A DNA stretch of 9,341 nt from Kiritimatiellia bacterium (lineage in GTDB: Bacteria; Verrucomicrobiota; Kiritimatiellia; RFP12; UBA1067). The notes under the pieces were generated by a model. That model did not search any database and was not told where the DNA came from. It saw nothing but the letters and a program-made list of their open reading frames with translations. Shown here one piece after another: positions 1 to 6,813 of this stretch (its first letter is position 1; each line of letters opens with the position of its first letter). The stretch is from the NCBI GenBank assembly GCA_024405255.1, contig JAKSOY010000178.1, positions 1 through 9,341 of the forward strand, in the 5' to 3' direction. The translations under genes and the position numbers were made by a program.

Positions 1-310
1 CCGCGCCGTCAAGGACGCGCAGCGAGCGCTCGACCTCGGCCGTGAAGTCCACGTGGCCGGGGGTATCGATCAGGGAGAGGCGGTAGTTGCCCCACATCAC
101 GCACGTGGCAGCGGACTGAATCGTGATGCCGCGCTCCTGCTCCTGCACCATGAAGTCCATCGTCGCAGCGCCTTCATGCACTTCGCCGATCTTGTAGTTC
201 TTGCCCGAATAGTAAAGGATACGCTCGGACGTCGTCGTCTTGCCGCCATCGATATGGGCCATGATGCCGAAATTGCGCACATGGTCGAGCGGGAAGGTTT
301 TAGCTGCCAT
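1..310 (-). CDS. fusA: Elongation factor G, N-terminal part (cut by window edge)
   Basis: Translation GTPase that drives ribosomal translocation and, with ribosome recycling factor, subunit splitting. Only the first 103 residues are present. Visible in order: the P-loop region AHIDGGKTT (residues 18-26), the switch I/G2 stretch with [19 protein letters not shown] (about 53-71), and the G3 motif DTPGHVDF followed by [12 protein letters not shown], all diagnostic of EF-G. The ATG at 308-310 is preceded by AGGAG at 320-324, 9 nt away, and by a good promoter. One oddity: EF-G nearly always has Ala-Gly-Lys in the P-loop, but this protein has Gly-Gly-Lys (codons GGC GGC AAG), so it could be an EF-G paralogue or a lineage-specific variant. 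The GTPase core identity is secure; whether it is the main EF-G cannot be decided from this fragment. Confidence 0.93.
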   Translation of the reverse strand, partial: MAAKTFPLDHVRNFGIMAHIDGGKTTTSERILYYSGKNYKIGEVHEGAATMDFMVQEQERGITIQSAATCVMWGNYRLSLIDTPGHVDFTAEVERSLRVLDGA

Positions 311-421
311 TTCTGTGTACTCCTGGTGTTTGTAAAAAATTGAGCTAATATTATATTAAAGAATGGACGGAAAATCAAGCGGTAAATGGTAATCTTGAAA
401 AGAATAAAAATTCCGTCAAAC
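311..421. other. Intergenic gap between EF-G and endonuclease IV genes
   Basis: AT-rich 111-bp gap. Besides the EF-G promoter and ribosome site it holds an inverted repeat, GACGGAA at 366-372 and TTCCGTC at 411-417; one arm lies in the promoter spacer directly next to the -35 hexamer and the other lies upstream of it. No convincing rho-independent terminator for the upstream operon is visible: the T-rich stretch after the endonuclease IV stop is not preceded by a GC-rich stem of useful size, so read-through into EF-G is possible. Confidence 0.5.
350..378 (-). promoter_or_regulatory. Sigma-70-type promoter for the EF-G gene
   Basis: Read on the minus strand, TTGATT (positions 378-373) is followed by a 17-nt spacer and a perfect TATAAT (355-350). 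Transcription would start near 343, giving a leader of about 33 nt that contains the AGGAG ribosome site at 320-324. It lies in an AT-rich gap inside otherwise GC-rich DNA. The match is to consensus only; no other promoter in the gap looks as good. Confidence 0.75.
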
Positions 422-1303
422 TCATGCGGTCCGCAGGCTCTTCAAGAGGGCGATCTCGTTGCGATAGCCGTCAAGGTCGCACGGCGTCTCAAGATAGAAC
501 GGCAGATCGCGAAGTTTCGGATGGTTGATGACACGCGCGAGCGCGTCGAGACCGATCTTTCCCTTCCCGAGACACGCATGACGATCCTTATGCGCATTGA
601 AGACGTTCATCGAATCGTTGAGGTGAATCGCCTTGAGGCGGTCAAGTCCCAGCGCACGGTCAAAGTCCGACAGCACGCCATCGAGATCGTTCACAATGTC
701 GTAGCCGCCATCCCACACATGGCAGGTATCGAGACACACGCCCAGACGCGGGCGCTGCGCCGCCGCAAGTCCGACCGCGGCAAGTTTCGCGTCGACGGCA
801 TCGACAATCGCACGCAGTTCGTCAAAGTTCCGTCCAACTTCGCTGCCCTTTCCGGACATCGTCTCCAAAAGAACCGTTGTCGTCATCGGCCCCTCGGGAG
901 CCATCTTTTCGAAAATGCGTGCCAACATGCCCGCAATGAGATCGATCCCAACCTCCGCGCCTTGTCCGACATGGGACCCGGGATGGAAATTGTAGAGCGC
1001 CCCCGGCGTCTGCGACAGACGCTTCAAGTCGTCCGCCATCGTGGACTCGGCGAACTCGCGCACACGCGGTTCGGCACCGGCGGCATTGAGCGTATAAGGC
1101 GCGTGCGCCAGGATCGGGCCAATCCCCTTTTCCGCCGCAAACGCCGCAAACTGTGCAACATCTGCCGGATCGATCGGCTTCGCCGCTCCCCCACGGGGAT
1201 TGCGCGTAAAGAACTGGAACACATTCGCCCCGATCGAAACAGCCGTCTGGCCCATCGCAAGATAACCGCCGGCACTCGACAAATGACAACCGATTTTGAA
1301 CAT
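422..1303 (-). CDS. nfo: Endonuclease IV (AP endonuclease), base excision repair
   Basis: Zn-dependent apurinic/apyrimidinic endonuclease of base excision repair: it cuts the backbone 5' of abasic sites and removes 3' blocking groups. The 293-aa length is normal for the family. All nine metal ligands of the trinuclear Zn site can be placed: H67 (AHAPY), H107 (NFHPGSH), E147 ([10 protein letters not shown]), D192 and H195 ([15 protein letters not shown]), H227 (HLNDS), D240 and H242 ([13 protein letters not shown]) and E272 (YLETP). The ATG at 1301-1303 is preferred over a GTG 15 nt upstream because GAAGGAG sits 6 nt before the ATG. It is the last gene of the minus-strand operon, 36 nt after the DUF58 gene, so it may be expressed with that cluster although its function seems unrelated. 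The call is secure. Confidence 0.96.
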   Translation of the reverse strand: MFKIGCHLSSAGGYLAMGQTAVSIGANVFQFFTRNPRGGAAKPIDPADVAQFAAFAAEKGIGPILAHAPYTLNAAGAEPRVREFAESTMADDLKRLSQTPGALYNFHPGSHVGQGAEVGIDLIAGMLARIFEKMAPEGPMTTTVLLETMSGKGSEVGRNFDELRAIVDAVDAKLAAVGLAAAQRPRLGVCLDTCHVWDGGYDIVNDLDGVLSDFDRALGLDRLKAIHLNDSMNVFNAHKDRHACLGKGKIGLDALARVINHPKLRDLPFYLETPCDLDGYRNEIALLKSLRTA

Positions 1304-1309
1304 CGTCAA

Positions 1310-1316
1310 CTCCTTC
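1310..1316 (-). promoter_or_regulatory. Ribosome binding site deciding the nfo start
   Basis: GAAGGAG, 6 nt upstream of the ATG at 1303-1301. The alternative GTG start at 1318-1316 would overlap this site, which argues for the ATG. Confidence 0.75.
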
Positions 1317-1339
1317 ACTGAAAAAATCGAATCAATCTG

Positions 1340-2248
1340 CTACTTCCCGCGAGAACGCACAAGGATGTCTGCCAGCGCTTCGTCGAACGGTCTCGCCGTT
1401 GAAAGGATCTCATGCGTAACAGACATCTCGCCGGCACCTCGGCGAAGCTTCTCCTGCCACGTCTCGAAACGCGCAAGATAATCCCGTCGAATGGCTGCGG
1501 CATCGACATTCAGACGCATGGACGTTTCAGCGTCTTTGAACTCGAGCATCTCCTCAAACGGGAACGTACGCTCTTCCTCCGCCAACACCTGAAGCAGAAT
1601 CACCTCGTGATGACGGAAACGGAAATGATGCAACGCCTTCAGCAGTTCCTCGGCATCGCCGAAAAGGTCGCTGATCACGAATACGACACCGCGGTGGGGG
1701 ATCCGTTCCGCCACATCGTGCAAGACCGCCGCCGCATCGGTCTCACCTGCCGCCTTCGCCCCGTCGACGACTTCGAGCACCTGACGGATCTGCGCCGGCG
1801 TCGCCTTCGCCGGCAGGTATTGGCGCACCGCCGTGTCGAACGTGACAAGCCCCGCGCCATCTTGCTGCCGCACCAGCAAATAGGCCAGCGATGCCGCCAG
1901 ATGGCGCGCATAGTCGAACTTGGACAACCCATTCACCGCTTTCTCGCCGCAGTAGGACATCGAGCCCGAGCAGTCCAATGCAATCGTCGCACGCAGATTC
2001 GTCTCATCGACATACTCCCGTACATAAAGTCGCTGACGGCGTGCGACGAGTTTCCAGTCGAGCTTGCGCAGATCGTCCCCGTGCTGATACGCACGATGCT
2101 CGGCGAACTCGCTCGACGCGCCCTTCCGCACCGACCGATGCCGTCCGGCGGTAAAACCGTCCACCGCGCCGCGCGCGACGAACTCAAGACGCGCCAGGCG
2201 CTCGAGTGCCTTCGCCGGAAGCCAACGCATCTGTTTTTCCAGAGACAT
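1340..2248 (-). CDS. DUF58 protein, partner of the MoxR ATPase
   Basis: Soluble DUF58-family protein of 302 residues, the short form that has no N-terminal membrane segments. The family signature EHRAYQHGDDLRKLDW (about 50-65) is followed by the REY module and then a von Willebrand A-like fold that starts with DCSGSM (92-97), whose D-x-S-x-S pattern matches a metal-ion-dependent adhesion site. VVFVISDLFGD further on fits a later strand of the same fold. DUF58 proteins are usually encoded next to MoxR ATPases, as here (5 nt after the moxR stop). They are thought to be MoxR clients or adaptors; the molecular function is not established. I chose the ATG at 2246-2248; a TTG 9 nt upstream would overlap the moxR stop, and the upstream GAGCGGA is only a weak ribosome site, so the start is uncertain by three residues. 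Confidence 0.9.
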   Translation of the reverse strand: MSLEKQMRWLPAKALERLARLEFVARGAVDGFTAGRHRSVRKGASSEFAEHRAYQHGDDLRKLDWKLVARRQRLYVREYVDETNLRATIALDCSGSMSYCGEKAVNGLSKFDYARHLAASLAYLLVRQQDGAGLVTFDTAVRQYLPAKATPAQIRQVLEVVDGAKAAGETDAAAVLHDVAERIPHRGVVFVISDLFGDAEELLKALHHFRFRHHEVILLQVLAEEERTFPFEEMLEFKDAETSMRLNVDAAAIRRDYLARFETWQEKLRRGAGEMSVTHEILSTARPFDEALADILVRSRGK

Positions 2249-2253
2249 TCCGC

Positions 2254-3267
2254 TCAAATTCGAATGACGGACAGAAGACGCGTAATCAGATCGTCGGTCG
2301 TCACACCCGCCGCCTCGGCGTTGAAGGTGGTCGCCAGACGATGGCGCAGCACAGGCAACGCAAGCGCCTTGATATCGTCCGTCGTCACATGGGCGCGTCC
2401 ATTGAGGATCGCCCGCGCCTTACCCGCCGTCACCAACGAGAGGCCGGCACGAGGCCCAGCCCCCCACGCCACGAGTTCGCGCACGAAGTCCGGCGCCGAG
2501 GAATCTTTCGGACGCGTCGCCCGTACGAGTTTCGCCGCATAGTCGATCACGTGATCGGCCGCCGGCACGCGCGCGACAACCTCTTGCAGTTCAACGATTT
2601 CCGCGGCCGACAGGATCTTCGGCAGCTTTTTCGCAACACCGCCCGTCACCGACCGGATGATCATCCGCTCTTCGTCAAACGTCGGATAATCGACTTTGAT
2701 GTTGAAGAGAAAACGGTCGAGCTGCGCTTCCGGCAACGGATACGTGCCTTCCTGTTCAATCGGGTTCTGCGTGGCGAGTACGAAGAACGGCGCGGCCAAC
2801 GGATAGGTGTTTTCACCGACAGTGACAGACCGCTCCTGCATCGCCTCCAACAACGCAGCCTGCGTTTTCGGCGGCGTGCGGTTGATTTCGTCTGCCAAGA
2901 GCAGGTTCGTGAAAATCGGACCCTTCACGAATCGGAACGAGTGACGTCCGCTCGTCGGATCGGTATCGAGCACATCGGTACCCGTGATATCGGCCGGCAT
3001 CAGGTCCGGCGTAAACTGTACACGCTTGAAACCGAGATCCAGCACCTCGGCCAGCGTTCGCACCAGCAGCGTCTTCGCAAGTCCCGGTACGCCGACAAGC
3101 AAAGCGTGTCCACGCGAGAACACCGCCACAAGAACCTGTTCGACCACTTCGTTCTGCCCGACGACGACTTCCGACAGGGCACGACGGATCTCGCCGTACT
3201 TCGCGTGCAAGGACGCAACACGCGCCACATCGTCGTTCCCGAGTTCCTGTTGCTCGTTGTCCTGCAT
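2254..3267 (-). CDS. MoxR-family AAA+ ATPase
   Basis: AAA+ ATPase of the MoxR group, 337 residues, typical size. Visible motifs: Walker A GVPGLAKT (59-66, with the lysine at 65), the MoxR stretch [18 protein letters not shown], Walker B LLLADEIN (122-129), sensor 1 ATQNP (165-169), the LPEAQLDRF motif (178-186) and a C-terminal lid with [16 protein letters not shown]. MoxR proteins are thought to act as chaperones that remodel or mature von Willebrand-type partners, and the DUF58 gene follows directly. The ATG at 3265-3267 is preferred because GGAG at 3276-3279 is 8 nt away; an ATG at 3271-3273 would make a 4-nt ATGA overlap with the glycosyltransferase stop but would sit only 2 nt from that site. 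The substrate is unknown. Confidence 0.95.
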   Translation of the reverse strand: MQDNEQQELGNDDVARVASLHAKYGEIRRALSEVVVGQNEVVEQVLVAVFSRGHALLVGVPGLAKTLLVRTLAEVLDLGFKRVQFTPDLMPADITGTDVLDTDPTSGRHSFRFVKGPIFTNLLLADEINRTPPKTQAALLEAMQERSVTVGENTYPLAAPFFVLATQNPIEQEGTYPLPEAQLDRFLFNIKVDYPTFDEERMIIRSVTGGVAKKLPKILSAAEIVELQEVVARVPAADHVIDYAAKLVRATRPKDSSAPDFVRELVAWGAGPRAGLSLVTAGKARAILNGRAHVTTDDIKALALPVLRHRLATTFNAEAAGVTTDDLITRLLSVIRI

Positions 3268-3269
3268 GA

Positions 3270-3947
3270 TCATTTCTCCAGAGTGATTTTCAAAAGATCC
3301 CACAACATCCGCGGCGCATCGGGGAAGAGGCGCAACGAACTGCGCACGCCCCCCTGCCATTCAACGGGCACTTCCACGACGGACCCGCCGGCACGTTGCA
3401 CACGCCGAATCAATTCGACATCGAAGGAGAACCGTGCGGTCCGCTGAACGTCAAAAACGGCACGCATCTTGTCCATCCGGAAGAGCTTGAACCCGCATTG
3501 CGTATCGTGGATGTCCTTCACGCCGGCGAGACGAACGGACTGATGGAACAGCCACGAAAGGAACTTGCGCCTGAGCGGCATGCCGGGACGGCCATAACGA
3601 CTGCCGCTCACGATCCACGCCTCTGAATAAGGGGCAAGTTTAGCGAACTCGCCCAACGGCGCGGAAAGATCGACATCGCTCATCAGCACCCACGCGCCCT
3701 TTGCCGCGCAGGCACCGCGCCGAACGGAAAACCCCTTCCCCCGATTGACTTCGTTACGCAACACGACAACCTCCGGCGCGGCCTCTAGTACAAGCGGCTC
3801 CGCCGACCCGTCGTCCACGAAAATCGTTTCGACCAACGTGAAATCGCTTGCCGCCGCCGCACGTTTCAATTCATCCAGATGCGCGAGCACGGCCCGCGCA
3901 AGATCAGGAGAATTGAAAACCGGAACAACAAGTGAAAGCGTTTTCAT
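3270..3947 (-). CDS. Family 2 glycosyltransferase, ALG5/DPM1-like
   Basis: GT-A fold glycosyltransferase of 225 residues that consists of the catalytic domain only, with no convincing membrane segment. Motifs: SLVVPVFN (5-12), VDDGS (44-48), [11 protein letters not shown] (68-78), the metal-binding D-x-D in MSDVDLSAP (D91, D93), SGSR (114-117), [10 protein letters not shown] (148-157) and SFDVELIRR (174-182). The DTQCGFKLF block is characteristic of enzymes that transfer glucose or mannose from a nucleotide sugar to a polyprenyl (dolichyl-type) phosphate, so the product may be a lipid-linked sugar; the actual acceptor cannot be read from sequence. Its ATG overlaps the TGA of the upstream coiled-coil gene by 4 nt (ATGA), so translation is probably coupled. 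An in-frame GTG 18 nt upstream is a less likely start. Confidence 0.9.
   Translation of the reverse strand: MKTLSLVVPVFNSPDLARAVLAHLDELKRAAAASDFTLVETIFVDDGSAEPLVLEAAPEVVVLRNEVNRGKGFSVRRGACAAKGAWVLMSDVDLSAPLGEFAKLAPYSEAWIVSGSRYGRPGMPLRRKFLSWLFHQSVRLAGVKDIHDTQCGFKLFRMDKMRAVFDVQRTARFSFDVELIRRVQRAGGSVVEVPVEWQGGVRSSLRLFPDAPRMLWDLLKITLEK
3275..3280 (-). promoter_or_regulatory. Ribosome binding site for the MoxR gene
   Basis: TGGAGA inside the 3' end of the glycosyltransferase gene. It is 8 nt from the ATG at 3267 but 2 nt from the ATG at 3273, so it favours the downstream start and implies translational coupling. Confidence 0.55.
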
Positions 3948-5845
3948 TTTTTCAATGACATCCACGGTGCGAGCCGCACCTTGCTGGCTTCATGCGATTG
4001 GCGCGTTCCCGGCATGCCCATCTCCAACGACGAGAGACGCGTGATGAGCGCCTGCTGCGCGGCGGCGTGCTGCTGCCGTTCCACCTCGGCCCGCTGGCGT
4101 TCATCCATCAATTCTTTCTCGCGATGCATCAGCTTTTCGCGCGTTTCCTGCAACTGACGATAGATGACCGTCACATCGGCGGACTGCTCAGTGAGACGCT
4201 TGATCTCACCTTCGCGGTCGCGCAGACGGGCCGCCAGATCGCGGATCTTGCGTTCCGCCTCCAAGGCCCCCTTCTCCTGCAAGAGGCGCAAGGCTTCGAG
4301 TTCCTGACGCATATGCATCGTACGCGGATCCTCGGGATGTTCCTTGAGCGCACGACGCGACATATCCTCGGCATCCGTACCAATCCGACGCAAGATCTCC
4401 TGACGACGCGAGAGCAGACGTTCGGCGCGCTTCCGACGATATTCGCGCAACGCTTCGGCTTCGCGATTCTCCGCTTCGATCGTCGCCGCAAGCTCGTCGG
4501 CCTCTTCCTTCATGATCACATAGACGGCAGCCTGCGCATCGGCCGCGAGCTGAGCCGTCGGCGGCAAACGCTTGAGATCGTCCGTCAAAGACTTGATGCG
4601 ATCCTCATACGCCGCGTCGCTCGTTTCCTTCGCCGTCGTAAACCGTGCAAGATCCGCGGCGGCCGATTTCGCCTTCGCCTTCGCGGAATCAGTTGCGAGC
4701 TTCTGATCTGCGAGCGCCTTCTCCGTCTGGGCCAGCTTCGTACCGTTCTCGGCGAGCTTGGCCTCGCAGGCATCGAGCGCCTCGGTCTTCGCCTTCAACG
4801 CCGCTTCCAGTGATGCCACTTTCGCGTCCTTCTCCGCGAGTTCGCGTCCGCGCGCCGCCAACGACGCATCCTTCTCCGCCAGGCGATGCGCACACTCCGT
4901 TTCCTTCGCTTGCACGACGGCCGCACAATCGACATCCTTCTGGCGCAACGCCTCGTCGCACGCCTCGCCCTTCGCGGCAAGTGCCGCCGCTCGTTCGTCG
5001 TCCTTCGCTTTCAAGGCTTCGGCCTTGGCCGCCTCCTGCGCGGCCAGGGCGGCAGCCATTTCCACATCTTTCTGGCGAAGCGTCTCCGCACAGGCGGCAT
5101 CTTTATCTGCCAACTGCGCGGCAAGATTTTCCTCCATCTGCTTCAGGTTGGCCGCGTGGGCCGCATCCCTCGCCGCAAGCGCCGCCGAGGTTTCGGCATC
5201 CTTCTGGCGCAACGCATCCGCACGCTCGGCGTCTTTTGAGACAAGCGCAACTTCCAGCGCCTTCTCGCGATCGGCCGAGGCCGCATCTCGCGCAGCATCC
5301 TGCTTGGCAGCCTCTGTCTGCAATGCCGCAAGACGGGCTTCCGCCACGTCGGCGGCCTTGAGCGCCGTCTTCGCCTCGCTTCGTGCAGTCGCCGCCTTGC
5401 GTTCGGCATCGTCCGCACGCGTCTCGGCCGCTTTGAGGCCGATACGCAGCGTTTCAATCTGGTGTCGCAGCTCCTCGACGGTCGCCGCCTGCGTGGCCGC
5501 CGTGTTCGCCTCGGCTCCGGACGTCTCGGACGCGACCGCATCCTCGACGGGTTCGATCTCCCGTTCGACTTCCACCAGGCGGCTCCCGCGCGGAAGGCGT
5601 CCGCTCGCCAGAAGCGACTCGGCGGCCTTTTTATTGAAGGGACCGCGCGGTGTGCCATCGCCGATGTCGATCGACCACCGCATGTCGAGGAAGTCGACAT
5701 CCGTCGCGGACTGCCAGGTCTCGCCATCATTCGAGACTTCCTGGCCTGGCTGGATACGACCCATCTGGGCCCATTCCAGCAGATTGTCGCGCGTGACAGG
5801 ACCGAACACCTCGTCCTGCGTGCGGAGCCACCATTGATTCGCCAT
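3944..5845 (-). CDS. GYF_2-domain long coiled-coil protein (633 aa)
   Basis: Not a named family member. The first ~95 residues hold two GYF_2 (DUF4339)-like modules: WWLRTQDEVFGPVTRDNLLEW...GRIQPGQEV...GETWQ (about 5-45), then a degenerate copy RWSIDIGDGTPRGPF...LLASGRL (about 56-85). An acidic linker follows, then an almost continuous Ala/Glu/Lys-rich coiled coil from about 122 to 605, interrupted near LKRLPPTAQLA (about 424-434). Residues 197-339 follow an 11-residue period (hendecads), then heptads. Cysteines occur in the same register of four hendecads (252, 296, 307, 318). No signal peptide or membrane segment is visible, so it is probably cytoplasmic. ATG 5843-5845 is chosen over an upstream TTG because GAGGGG sits 9 nt before it. 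GYF domains bind proline-rich peptides in the characterised cases; a scaffold or filament role here is inference. Confidence 0.85.
   Translation of the reverse strand: MANQWWLRTQDEVFGPVTRDNLLEWAQMGRIQPGQEVSNDGETWQSATDVDFLDMRWSIDIGDGTPRGPFNKKAAESLLASGRLPRGSRLVEVEREIEPVEDAVASETSGAEANTAATQAATVEELRHQIETLRIGLKAAETRADDAERKAATARSEAKTALKAADVAEARLAALQTEAAKQDAARDAASADREKALEVALVSKDAERADALRQKDAETSAALAARDAAHAANLKQMEENLAAQLADKDAACAETLRQKDVEMAAALAAQEAAKAEALKAKDDERAAALAAKGEACDEALRQKDVDCAAVVQAKETECAHRLAEKDASLAARGRELAEKDAKVASLEAALKAKTEALDACEAKLAENGTKLAQTEKALADQKLATDSAKAKAKSAAADLARFTTAKETSDAAYEDRIKSLTDDLKRLPPTAQLAADAQAAVYVIMKEEADELAATIEAENREAEALREYRRKRAERLLSRRQEILRRIGTDAEDMSRRALKEHPEDPRTMHMRQELEALRLLQEKGALEAERKIRDLAARLRDREGEIKRLTEQSADVTVIYRQLQETREKLMHREKELMDERQRAEVERQQHAAAQQALITRLSSLEMGMPGTRQSHEASKVRLAPWMSLKK
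4829..5224 (-). repeat. Three tandem 132-bp (44-residue) super-repeats within the coiled coil
   Basis: Inside the 633-aa gene, residues 208-251, 252-295 and 296-339 are three 44-residue units, each made of four hendecads. The first hendecads read RADALRQKDAE, CAETLRQKDVE and CDEALRQKDVD. At DNA level the plus-strand string TCTGGCG occurs at 4939, 5071 and 5203, exactly 132 bp apart, and neighbouring bases are also conserved, so the repeat arose by duplication rather than by composition alone. Unit borders: 5093-5224, 4961-5092, 4829-4960. Confidence 0.8.
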
Positions 5846-5869
5846 CGTCTGCGTCCCCTCTTTCAAACC

Positions 5870-6742
5870 TTACTTGTGCTTACCGAACAACTTGCGCAAA
5901 TCATCCACGCCCATGCTTGCAAGCTCATGCTGCGCCTGACGTTCCATCGCGGCCAACGTGGACGCCGGTACGCCGCCGCCATTCGGACGGCCGAGGCTGA
6001 AGGCCTGACGTGCGACAGGCGGCGGCATTTCCGACAGCACCACCTGCGGCTCGACGACTTCTGTCGTCCAGGTACGCTTGTGAATCGCATTCGCACGCGC
6101 CTGCTCTTCCTTCATTTCCGCGATCATCTCTTCACGCCGCTTGACTTCCAGCAGCGCCTTTTCGAGGTCTGCCTGCTTGCGGGCGAGATCCGCGTTCATG
6201 CGCGCCAGTTCGCCTTCTTTCGTCTGGAGCGCCTTCGTGAGGCTTTCCACCTGCGCATCGCGCTGGGCGAGCAACGACGTCGCCTCGGCCACGCGTTCAT
6301 CGCGCTGGGCGATCGTTTTCAGCGAAGCCGCAATTTGAAGGTCCTTCTTCGCCGAAAGCTTCTGCGCTTCCGAGAGGGCCTTGTCGCGACGGGAGATTTC
6401 CGCCTCTTTTTCCGACAATGCCGCCCCCATCTGGCGAAGGCGCTCAAGTCCGGCCCCGCGGTCGTCCTGATAGAACCGCGCTTCGCGCGAAAGCGTGCCG
6501 GCTTTCAGCAAATCATCAAGCACCATTCGATGCGTCGGACCGTAGAACTGGCCGGGATTGTTTTCCACGACCCAGTTCATCTCAAGTTCCGGTTTGAGCG
6601 GCGCGAGCTGCCAGCTCTGCAAATCGGATGAGATGCCCGCGAGGGGTTCCACGCGGCCATCTTTCACCCACATCTTCAGCATTTCAAGGTCAATCGGACC
6701 GAACACCTTGCCTTGGGTGTTCTTAACATACCATTTTTCCAT
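5870..6742 (-). CDS. GYF_2-domain coiled-coil protein, short paralogue (290 aa)
   Basis: First gene of the minus-strand operon, unnamed. Two tandem GYF_2-like modules open the protein: WYVKNTQGKVFGPIDLEMLKMW...GRVEPLAGISSDLQSWQ (4-45) and NWVVENNPGQFYGP...LLKAGTLSREARF (56-91). Residues 107-218 form a coiled coil of eight 14-residue units. A low-complexity tail follows with SEMPPPVARQAF (about 237-248), glycine/proline-rich GRPNGGGVPAS, and a short helix-like end ELASMGVDDLRKLFGKHK. No signal peptide or membrane segment is seen. It shares its layout with the 633-aa product 24 nt downstream, which points to an old duplication. The ATG at 6740-6742 is where GYF similarity starts; there is no Shine-Dalgarno, and a promoter sits directly upstream. 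Function unknown. Confidence 0.85.
   Translation of the reverse strand: MEKWYVKNTQGKVFGPIDLEMLKMWVKDGRVEPLAGISSDLQSWQLAPLKPELEMNWVVENNPGQFYGPTHRMVLDDLLKAGTLSREARFYQDDRGAGLERLRQMGAALSEKEAEISRRDKALSEAQKLSAKKDLQIAASLKTIAQRDERVAEATSLLAQRDAQVESLTKALQTKEGELARMNADLARKQADLEKALLEVKRREEMIAEMKEEQARANAIHKRTWTTEVVEPQVVLSEMPPPVARQAFSLGRPNGGGVPASTLAAMERQAQHELASMGVDDLRKLFGKHK
6089..6424 (-). repeat. Eight 14-residue coiled-coil units in the short GYF_2 protein
   Basis: Residues 107-218 can be written without gaps as eight 14-residue lines: AALSEKEAEISRRD, KALSEAQKLSAKKD, LQIAASLKTIAQRD, ERVAEATSLLAQRD, AQVESLTKALQTKE, GELARMNADLARKQ, ADLEKALLEVKRRE and EMIAEMKEEQARAN. Seven of the eight lines end in a basic/acidic cluster, and hydrophobic residues fall in heptad register. 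This is a protein-level repeat; I do not see strong DNA identity between units. Confidence 0.65.
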
Positions 6743-6749
6743 GCCCAAT

Positions 6750-6779
6750 ATTCTACCACAATTTAAGGGATGATGTCTA
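6750..6779 (-). promoter_or_regulatory. Promoter for the six-gene operon, possibly leaderless
   Basis: On the minus strand TAGACA (6779-6774, five of six matches to TTGACA) is followed by an 18-nt spacer and TAGAAT (6755-6750, five of six). The -10 ends only 7 nt before the ATG at 6742, so transcription would start at or next to the start codon. The absence of a Shine-Dalgarno agrees with a leaderless message. Consensus matching only. Confidence 0.5.
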
Positions 6780-6787
6780 GATGCGGG

Positions 6788-6806
6788 TTCGATGTCCCAC
6801 ATCGAA
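6788..6806. repeat. 8-bp perfect hairpin downstream of the GH5 gene
   Basis: TTCGATGT, a CCC loop, then ACATCGAA, between the GH5 stop codon (6814-6816) and the operon promoter. It could serve as a weak transcription terminator or a regulatory site, but no T-run follows it on the minus strand, so it is not a classic rho-independent terminator. Confidence 0.4.
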
Positions 6807-6813
6807 ACGACGA

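Noticed and set aside
395..440. Possible rho-independent terminator after nfo
   Set aside because: TGCGGACCGCA at the nfo end could form only a 4-bp stem with a 3-nt loop, and it is separated from the T-rich stretch; too weak to call.
386..1321. Long plus-strand reading frame over the endonuclease IV gene
   Set aside because: Arg/His-rich translation with no family motif, while the opposite strand encodes a protein with all nine metal ligands. Same reasoning applies to the plus-strand frames over 1412-2542, 2206-3447, 5462-6631 and 7138-8451.
4829..5224. CRISPR-like or mobile-element repeat
   Set aside because: The repeats are in frame, tandem, multiples of three, and encode coiled-coil units; there are no spacers, no terminal inverted repeats and no transposase.
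4758..5837. Long plus-strand reading frame of 359 codons, rich in Ala and Ser, opposite the long coiled-coil gene
   Set aside because: It is the antisense of the repeat-rich gene: Ala/Glu/Lys codons with GC-rich third positions leave few stops on the other strand. No ribosome site, no recognisable domain, and its apparent repeats are mirror images of the hendecads.
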